Shown: piece after piece, positions 56,453 through 64,000 of the stretch
How positions within the stretch are numbered: position 1 is the first letter of the stretch
Layout: each line of letters begins with the position of its first letter
NCBI GenBank assembly: GCA_033060915.1
Contig: CM065386.1
Location: 5,372,501-5,436,500, forward strand
Reading direction: 5' to 3'
From: Euryodendron excelsum
Taxonomy: Eukaryota; Streptophyta; Magnoliopsida; Ericales; Pentaphylacaceae
Length of the DNA: 64,000 bases
Made by a program: the position numbers and the translations under genes
The notes under the pieces: model-generated
The model's input: only the letters and a program-made list of their open reading frames with translations
What the model was told of the DNA's origin: nothing
Databases searched by the model: none

Positions 56453-58687
56453 TTATGCCGACTTCTCCCCCGGCTGCGAAATTGCCCCTGGCGAGCCACC
56501 GACAATCTCTTCCGCATCCTCAGGGGGTTCAACAGCGGCCTTCAATTTTTTAGCTCTCTCCCTCTCAACAGCAGCTTTTTCGGCCGCGGCTTTTAAAATA
56601 AGCTCTCGTTTGTATTAGGCATTTGCCAGCACTTTTTTCGAACAAACGACGCCATCCTCGGTAGTATCGAAGAAGTCCGGGCAAAGACCCCAAACGTCGG
56701 AGGCCTAATCCAGTTCTGCAACGACAAGGGCACCGTTCCAACCCTGTCGGAATATGGAACGACTAAGGTCCATCATCTCTTCAGCCAAACGCTTGGCCCC
56801 CCTTTCTTCACCCCTCTTTAGTGTGGCCTCTTCTTCCACCTTCAGCTTGGCCACTTTAGAGTTAAGGGCCTCGACCTCTGCATTTGCGTTGTGTAGATCT
56901 ACGGACTGCACATCGAACTTCTTCTCAAGGTCAGCTAGATCCTCTCTCTTTTCAAAATTGGCTTTCATCAACAAAAGCTCGGCGGAAGCCTGTTCGGCCT
57001 GTTTCCTGAAAGTGATCCGCTCCTTATTTACTTTGATCCTCTCAAGCTTTAAATGGCCATGCTCTTCAATGAGTTCCTGGTGAGCCTTGGCAAGCTTCTG
57101 GAAGCGCGTCATCGCCTCCAAGGAATTCAGACAACCCTACACAGATAAGAGAAGGTCATTTTGAGAGCGAATGTCCAAAAAAGTCTATAATCATCGAAAA
57201 AGTCTATGCCGACTTACTAGTATCGAGTCGTGAAAAGCACCCATAAAAATGGTTGAGTCACTTGCTTCGCCCAGCTTCGCCACGTCCTTTTTCTGAAGGA
57301 CGCTTTTAATAATACCAAACGCAACCTCGGGCTGGTCAATCATAGAATCTGCTGTCGTTATAAGACGGCCTAGAATGTCCAGAGTGATGGTCACAGTCTC
57401 ACCGACCTCGTCCACCGCGCCTTTTCCTTTTTGCTTTTTGGGCGCTGGAGTTGGAGGAGTGACATCGGGCCTCCTTTTTCTCTGTTGCCGAGTCTCTAGC
57501 CTCTGTTGCACGGGAGGGGATTCCTCCACGGGAGTTATCACCAGCTCGGCTGGAGGAGTTTCGGCTGGAGTGGGGGCGGCAGACCTTAGTGGCTGGCCCG
57601 CGAGAGCAAACATTCTTTCCTTCAGACTCATGCTATCCATTTCGTCGGGGGATGGGCTCGACTCACTTGTTCTTGCAGGAATCTTAACTCGGCGGTCAGG
57701 CGCAGTATACGGTGACGAAGTGGATGCCGAGCTATATGATTTCGTTCGCGCTTCGTGCCGTTCTTCACCAGCTGACGCTAATGGAGGAGCAACCGCGACT
57801 GTCACGCCCGTAGGGCTGCGCGCCCTTTCGATTGCTATTCCTGTGGGGATCTCCTCGAAGTCTCCTTCGGCACCTTCCTCCGCTAATCTTGCAAGTATAC
57901 TATGGGGAACACCCGTCTCGGCAGTGAAAGTTGAGTATCGCAGCGGGTAGGAGAGCAAAATGTGTGCAGCCCGAGTTACGTATCTTAGTCGACCTTCACC
58001 GACGTAGTTTAAAACCTTGTTGAGATCGTCAGAGTTGACTAACCAGTCACGAGCTTTCGACCGCTTCCTTGTGTTTGCAAAAAGTTCGAGAGTCAGTTTT
58101 GCTGCAAATTGAAATTTAAAATGACGCACAGTATGAGAGATTGGCATCAAACCTAGTTCGACGGGCACTCTAGGGCATCGAATCGTTGGTCTATCCTTAT
58201 CAGGAACGTTGCCAAACTCCCATGGACCGGTTACCCAGACCCTTACGTCGTCGACCCCCTTCCCTGAGGAAGGCAGACACTTCACTAACTCTAAGGACTT
58301 CTTTGCTGCCTGGAGGTAAACTTTGTAACTACCTCTGACTTTACAAAGAGTGTAGCAATAGTCCAGTTCGGCAAGGCCCAGGTTCACACCCAGGCGCCGA
58401 TTTATTTCAAGCATACCAAAAAAGATCCTGTACACGTTCGATGCTAACTGGGAGGGCGACACCTTATTTTTTACTATGAATTTATGAAGAAGAGGGTGGA
58501 GGGGAAACCTAAGTCCCCCTTCTACGATAGCAATGACTAGGAACGGCACCCCCTTTTCAGTCTCACCCATGCGATAGTCCTCAGGATCGACCAGCTCTAA
58601 GCCGATCTCATCCGGGACTTCAAACCTAGCCCTAAACGTGGCAAGGGCCGACGGACCATCTAACATTTTACGAAGACGGGACGCCAT
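56453..58687 (-). CDS. Antisense accessory gene of the Tat element (aORF), two exons
   Basis: Minus-strand ATG at 58685-58687. Exon 1 (58687-57218) gives 490 codons without a stop. It begins MASRLRKMLDGPSALATFRA and contains GVPFLVIAIVEGGLRFPLHP and ASNVYRIFFGMLEINRRLGV, the plant transposon-protein type N-terminal domain; a Pro/Ser-rich linker and KKQKGKGAVDE follow. An 81-bp GT-AG intron (57217-57137, donor GTAAGT, acceptor TGTAG, phase 0) leads into exon 2, a long charged coiled coil (KLERIKVNKERITFRKQAEQ in the middle part) ending with an Ala/Lys-rich tail and a stop at 56453-56455. Exon 2 carries two in-frame stops (56705-56707, 56615-56617). Without splicing, exon 1 reads 498 codons to 57191. 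Function is unknown; the family is known only as an antisense ORF of Tat elements. Confidence 0.8.
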
Positions 58688-59048
58688 CAGGGGGCAACCG
58701 TCAAAACACAGAATACAGTGAAGAGCAAAACAGTTGCGGGCTCAAAGGACACTTACAGTGGTGGGTGCCGAAACAGCTGACACACACGCTATTCAGAAGG
58801 CAAAGGAAAAAAAGCAAGTGTCTTCCAACTGATTAGGGCGTTGCACTTTTATACACACCAGAGCCGTCGGTTCGTACACGGTAAAACGGGGTTAATCATG
58901 ACGCTCTGTCGAAGCGTCGCATCGGCCGTCGATTCAATAACGCCTCACCAATGAATCTTTTAAAATCCCTGCCATTTATGTGGTCGGGTGACCGTTACAG
59001 CCCTTGGCCGTTTCAGAAGCCAAAACGACACAAATGTTGGGGGGCAAT
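58688..59048 (-). promoter_or_regulatory. 5' region of the antisense gene; polypurine tract of the element
   Basis: Lies between the antisense ATG and the 3' LTR. It holds the TATA box described separately and, on the plus strand, the purine tract GTTGGGGGGCAAT (59036-59048) adjoining the 3' LTR. No other gene. Confidence 0.6.
58846..58853 (-). promoter_or_regulatory. TATA box for the antisense gene
   Basis: TATAAAAG on the minus strand (in GTGTATAAAAGTGC), about 160 bp upstream of the antisense ATG and outside the LTR. Position and spacing suit a plant RNA polymerase II promoter dedicated to the antisense gene. Confidence 0.6.
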
Positions 59049-59653
59049 TGTGGGGGAATAACCCCCGGCCCAACCCAATGAGTGAGGCCCAATCTGCGCA
59101 AATTAAAGTTGGGGCTGCTTTACTAGCCCAGATCAGAATTAGAGGGAAGGCCAGCTTTGACTGCCGACCTCCTTCACAGCATAGCCCAAACAGCGAAAAG
59201 CGGGCCCAAATCGCTAGCGGTCTTTGGGCATTAAATGCAGAATTAACTCGCATTAAATGCGTAAGCGGCTGCCCATGTGACGTCGACGTGCACGTCTGGT
59301 CAATCGGAATCCTCCACGACGGTGCGCCAGACCCTGTAAATAATCAGGCGGCGTCAATAATGATGCTTACCCAGCAGGCCATGAGAGCCTGGTGGTAGGC
59401 CAAGGTAGAACACACTCCTTCAAAGGTTCTACAAATACCCAAGGCATCGAGAGCCAGGTATGGACAGTTAACTTCAAGTATACACAACTTTCATTCATCT
59501 TTATCGATTAAGCTTGCTAACTTAATCTTCGGAGTGTGATCAGCCCATTACGGGTCGACCCATTCTAACATCCTTGTCTTGCAGGAGATATTTGGACTCA
59601 TCCATTTGGGGCTTGAGAGTTCGGCCCAGCCTTCCCGAAAAATCCCACTTACA
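59049..59653 (+). repeat. 3' LTR of the Tat element
   Basis: TGTGGGGGAATAACCCCCGG...AATCCCACTTACA, 605 bp, no indel relative to the 5' LTR. Confidence 0.95.
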
Positions 59654-59658
59654 TAAAA
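59654..59658 (+). repeat. TSD of the Tat element, right copy (TAAAA)
   Basis: Identical to 49549-49553. Confidence 0.9.
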
Positions 59659-62391
59659 TAAGACCAAAAAACATGACATTTGTTTGAAATTGAGGGACTA
59701 TTGTACTGTTCCAGAAATGAGTGCTCGCAAGGTAAATAGTTACATCATTGGTGGTTGTTGAAGTGTTTAAGAACAAGATAAAGTTACGAAAGCCTGTACA
59801 TGTTTCATAGATGGGTCTGTATTCATAACCGCATGAAATATCCTCTGTTGTCTTCCTGGATTGGTATAAAATGAACTTTCAGCACATCACCTGCATGAAT
59901 TGAACATTTGTGCTGGTAAGTCGCTCTTTATGAACTTTCAAACGGCTGACAACATCTGTAGTAGTATGTTAGGAAAGCGTTGAGGGTGTGAAACTGGAGA
60001 AGCAAAGTAAAGCTTGTTTGTTACTTCATCTCCATGAACTTTCAGTTAAAGGCTAGGCATAGCAAACACAAACGACGTCGTGGGGTTATGGAGTGAAATG
60101 CTGCATTATCTTGGCTCCATCACATAAATTAGTCTTGATAAAGTGTACATTTAGAGAAGTAGTATAACATGGTAGATTTTAATGATTAAAGTAGGTAAGT
60201 AGCATGTACTTTTAATAGCAAAGTAAACCTGATTATCTTGGCTCGATTAAGGGCAATTTTTGTAGACATAAATAAGCCCTAATAAAATGCACATTCAGAT
60301 AAGTAGTGTACAACCCTAGAGTTTTTAACCATTAATGTAGGCTAAATAGCATGGGTTTGATTGATTTCTATATTTTTAAACAAAAGTAGAGAAAATAGAG
60401 AAAATTTGAAACCAATTACTAATGAAAGATCATAGGACTTAAATGGATATTCTTCAATAATTGCATAAATTTTTAATAGAGGATAACTCACTTACACTTG
60501 AGAAACCAGCATGTGTATATATGACAGCTTCAAGTTTGACAGAAAATTTTACATAGTTGTGACCAACTATATTCTGAATATTGAAATGGTGCAGGTCCAA
60601 ATATTAGAATATGAGCAAAAAATATGAAATATTAGTACAGCTTTATCTGTTGAATCACAAGTACCAATATGAAGTAGTTGAAGAATATTACATACCTTGA
60701 TCACATTAAGCAAAGAGTTGATGATTGTGGGTAAACATTTGCAACTCACATGGGCTTCGAATTAGAATTCAGATTTCGAAACTCAACTTCAATTGTTGGG
60801 ACATCCATAAAAACCCTAATGATTACAATTTAAAAGAGTCAGCATACACAAAAATAAAAAATATGAATAACAAGGATACATGTTATACACAAGAATAAAA
60901 AACTTCATGGTGGATGAATGTAAAGGGAAAAAGATGGTTTACACATATGTATTATACATGTATAAAAATTAAAAGTGAGGGTAGTATAAAAGTGAGAAGC
61001 AAAGTTAGTACTTAAAATTTTTAACATTTGGGACGAATATCTTACCCGTGAATTTGAGTGCAAGATATATTTTATCCTCTTGATGTTTTTCAGCAGATGC
61101 TCCCTCCCTCTTAGAAACTTTTCATTTGCAAATTCTCATCTGTTCGAACCAATGTCATGAAACCCTTATTTCAGCAGATGATTCACCAAATACATCATTA
61201 TTGTCTTCTCTTTCATATATATGGCGCAACTCAATTCTTATTTCTTACCCTCCTTATTTTGAATCGAAATACCTAAATAACCTAAATAATAAGAAACTCC
61301 CCCTTGACAGTGGTGTATGTTGTATATGTAAATTCTAGATGTGAAATGATGCGAAATTTTTTTATGAAAAGGTATAAAAAAGAAAAAAATTGAAAAGAAA
61401 TAAAAAGCTAGGTGTGGCTTGTCTGGGGCATCGTCCAGTCGTGCAAATCCTACCGTCGACATGGAGGAAAGCCAACCGTCAAGACTTTGACATATGGTGG
61501 ATACATACACAGACCCAATCAGTAACAAATGGTACGGCCGAAAATATAGCTTTCTCAATAAACCTATCTTTATGCATGATACAACGGGTCCAGTCAGTCA
61601 TATCTTCATTGGCAATGCATATGTACGATCACCTCTCGGTGTGATGGATGATCAATGCATAAAGTTACCGTGAGAAGACTTACTTGATAAACGGCGTGAG
61701 CAAGAGATGTATTGCCGATGGCATGGCCTCCGTGTTCCAAAGACTCGTTTAGCTAACCTATGGAACAGGAGATCACTTACGAATAAGATCATGAAAGCAC
61801 TGGAACGCAAGATTGATCAAATGCAACTAAGATTGGACAGGTATCATTTCACAGAGTAAGCAAAGATAGATTGTGTTGATCTAACACAACGATTGGTAGA
61901 AATTATTGCAGATCCCTTATTGATTTTTGACCCAGAACTTTCAGACTTTTCAGAAGGAAAAGTCGACGATAACTTTGTTAATTATCTACCTAGTAACATT
62001 TTTGTTGTCGGCAAACCACTGTGTTGTTACGAACATGGTCCATAAAGTATCAGATGTTAGTAGCAACTTCTTTTAGTCTTATCCTATGTTTGGCCATGAA
62101 TCTATGAAAGCAATAAAGTTACACGCAATGTTCATTTATCTTTTATTCGTAAATTGAATCTAGTCGAGCTAATTTTCTTTTAGTAACTTTTTAATCGTAA
62201 ACTAAGTTCATAGTCTAGCCAAATAATAACTTATATAAACTTATATTAATTCCTTGTCTGACTTTTTGGTTTGAGAATATCACTGCCACATCATTCTAGT
62301 TAATGCTTTAAACGAGCGAAATTGAGTCGCATAAAATGTTATTCAATTTTGATTTCTAAGCATAAAACGCACCTGCATTTTGTCCAAAATT
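59659..62391 (+). other. Spacer without recognisable gene
   Basis: AT-rich. It holds an imperfect duplication (60100-60365) and no open frame longer than about 105 codons with protein-like composition. The region 61400-61900 has somewhat higher GC and could be a worn coding remnant (words such as TAGCTAACCTATGGAACAGG), but I cannot assign it. No RNA gene seen. Confidence 0.5.
60100..60365 (+). repeat. Diverged direct duplication, unit about 130 bp
   Basis: ATTATCTTGGCTCCATC...AAAGTGTACATTTAGAGAAG and ATTATCTTGGCTCGATT...AAAATGCACATTCAGATAAG are followed by the same AGTAGTATAACA / AGTAGTGTACAAC and TAATGATTAAAGTAGG / TAACCATTAATGTAGG wording, with many substitutions. Confidence 0.7.
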
Positions 62392-62999
62392 GGCTCTCTC
62401 TCTCTCGCCCCCTTTCTCTCTCTCACTCTCTCTTCTCTCATTCTCATTTTATAAAAATTATACATAAAACTATAATATTTTTAAAATTTTTAGTATTTTT
62501 ATTTTAAAATTTTAAAAAATAAAATATAAAAATAAAAAATATGGACAGAGTTAAGTAATAATTAAAATATTTTAGTAATCAGTAATAAAATATTATAAAA
62601 AGTGTTATAAAATAGCAAAAATTTGCAGTAAATAATTTCAAGGATAAAATAAGTAAAATACTTATTAGTAAAATCAGTATTGTTAAATATATAGTTATTT
62701 TATAAAGTAAATTGCAGTAAATTGTTTTGCAGTAAATAAAGTATTATGGTATTATAGTATTAAAGTATTATAATTTTTGTTATTTTATAACACTTTGTCT
62801 ATATTTTAATTATTACTTAATTCTATTTTTATTTTTTTTCTATTAAAATATTTTAATTATTACTTAACTCTATCTATATTTTTTTATTTTAAAATAAAAA
62901 TAATAAAAATTTTAAAAGTATTATAATTTTATGTATAATTTTTTATAAAGTGAAAATAAGAAAAGAGAGAGAAAGAGAGAGAGGGCAGTAGAGAAAGAA

Positions 63000-63042
<43 letters not shown>
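62392..63042. repeat. Large foldback (inverted) repeat, MITE- or hairpin-like
   Basis: Left arm 62392-62625, right arm about 62770-63042, spacer about 145 bp. The left arm begins with (CT)n and ends AAGTGTTATAAAATAGCAAA; the right arm contains its complement (TTTGTTATTTTATAACACTT) and ends with (GA)n. TATACATAAAACTATAATA and GTTAAGTAATAATTAAAATA are also matched. The right arm has about 25 extra bases from a duplication of TTTTAATTATTACTTAA. No coding capacity. The right end touches the Copia LTR at 63058. Confidence 0.82.
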
Positions 63043-63049
<7 letters not shown>

Positions 63050-63057
63050 AGTGTGGA

Positions 63058-64000
63058 TGTTGAAATTATTTTCAAAAAATATATAATATATGTAGTAGTT
63101 TTGGGGTTTTCTATTTTGGTTTTGACTAGCTTTGAAGAAAGTCTTTATTGCCTTATTAAATGAATCCCACATCGAAAAGTGAGAAGTTTTGTAAGGCATT
63201 TATAAATGCCAACAACTTTCTATGTATTGCTTTAGAGTAATGATTGGGTGTAGCACTCAAGTGTGAGCATGTGTGCCAAGCCACATGTGCGCCACGCGCA
63301 CGTCTCGCGTGCGAGTCGCGTGGCGCAATGTGGCGCTTTAGTGGCGCACTTGGCACTTGGACACGTGGCACGTGCGCGTGTGGCGTGTGATCAAGACCAT
63401 TGATTTTTGTCAATCATGATGATCAATGATCGGATGGCTAATACATAAGCAAAAAAGATCGTATGGTGAGAACCACACCTGATCATAGAGGTGTGATGTA
63501 TGATCTAATCAAATAATAAATAAATGCGATCTACACCGGTAGATTAAAAAAGGGGTGATCCTACGCCTGTGTTTAAACCTGCAAGTGACTGTTAGAAATC
63601 AGTTATTATTTGAATTCTAACAGTCATGTCTGGTCCAAAAAGACACCAAAATATTTATAAAAACATGGCAAATTCGCAGAGAAAAATATATATAATTTTT
63701 CCTACAACTTCTCTATATATTAAAAGGCAATACAGTTCTTGATTCTTTTCTAGTTTTATTATTCATCATCTCTGAAATCTGTTTCTGCAGAAATAGATAT
63801 TCAGATTCTTGGCAGACTTGATAATCAGATGGTATTCGGGTCTGATTTCGTGTGTGCAACACGCAGTCAGAATTACAGATTTTTTCTGGGCTCCATTGTA
63901 TCCTGGAGGCGATTCGCCATTAACCCGGTGCACACCAGATTCTAAGAATTGGTAGGGGCGAATATCGTCTTAAGGAAAGCGATATTAATCGTGCCTTGGA
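63058..64000 (+). repeat. LTR of Copia family A (runs off the window)
   Basis: TGTTGAAATTATTTTC onward is the same LTR as 1741-2724, with scattered substitutions; the window ends about 47 bp before the expected LTR end. It carries the same 11-bp inverted repeat (63288-63298 against 63317-63327). Whether it is a solo LTR or the 5' LTR of a second element cannot be decided. The bases just before it (GTGTGGAT) weakly resemble the purine tract before 1741, so a 3' LTR is also possible. Confidence 0.92.

Larger units (their letters stand above)
49554..59653 (+). mobile_element. Complete Ty3/Gypsy Tat element (10.1 kb)
   Basis: Two LTRs of exactly 605 bp, a 5-bp TSD, primer site TGGCGCCGTTTGTGG, gag, protease, RT, RNase H and integrase on the plus strand, a tandem array, an antisense gene, and a purine tract before the 3' LTR. 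This is the Tat-type architecture with an additional antisense ORF between pol and 3' LTR, known from elements such as Grande and Retand. By eye the LTRs differ at about 36 of 605 positions (about 6%), mostly transitions. Gag-pol has in-frame stops, so it is not autonomous now. Confidence 0.95.

Noticed and set aside
57375..57950. 191-codon plus-strand open frame
   Set aside because: It is the mirror of the antisense gene's Pro/Ser/Ala-rich linker; composition follows the other strand's codons and the element's known gene is on the minus strand.

Overview
The window is nuclear DNA of a flowering plant, most likely a eudicot. The evidence is a broken cluster of CC-NB-LRR (CNL) resistance genes of the RPS2/RPS5-like class, Ty1/Copia and Ty3/Gypsy (Tat/Ogre- and Athila-like) LTR retrotransposons, a plant-type LINE with an RNase H domain, and AT-rich spacers. 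There is no operon, prokaryotic system, tRNA or rRNA gene, and the species cannot be named from sequence alone. Roughly three quarters of the window is transposable-element DNA, much of it nested.

Layout. 1-2724: 3' part of a Copia element (intact RT/RNase H frame, 3' LTR 1741-2724) lying inside the LRR region of CNL copy A, which resumes at 2725-3734. 4091-10607: a LINE 3' end, split by a complete but dead Copia element (4879-9927, 5-bp TSD TGAAA). 10608-13856: spacer with a possible 5' leader and intron for CNL copy B (13857-16497, pseudogene). 17490-18272: CNL fragment C with a small non-LTR insertion. 18720-19727: old Tat-like LTR plus gag remnant. 19728-25191: minus-strand Athila-like remnant. 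25192-39438: plus-strand Tat/Ogre-like element, its protease broken by a nested insertion (30703-33827, itself holding a solo LTR). 39439-45423: antisense accessory ORF of Ogre type, split by a 4.3-kb solo LTR (40418-44723, TSD GCTGG). 45755-46155: Copia protease fragment. 46560-48401: CNL copy D, truncated by an internal deletion but with an open CC-NB frame. 49554-59653: complete Tat element (605-bp LTRs, TSD TAAAA) with sense gag-pol, a 64-bp tandem array, and an antisense gene with its own TATA box and an intron. 62392-63042: large foldback repeat. 63058-64000: a second LTR of the Copia family seen at 1741.

Function. The only host gene family is the CNL cluster. Copies A, B, C and D share C-terminal LRR wording, and A and D also share 3' flanking sequence, so they arose by block duplication and were then dismantled by insertion, frameshift and deletion. 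Copy D is the only one still able to encode a sizeable protein (303 aa: coiled coil, P-loop, kinase-2, then a short LRR-derived tail).

The best candidates for something unusual are the antisense gene of the 49554-59653 element, which stays largely open while the sense gag-pol carries eleven in-frame stops and no visible frameshift, and a recurring pattern in which unrelated LTR families in this one window each carry their own short perfect palindromes, usually just upstream of a TATA box.
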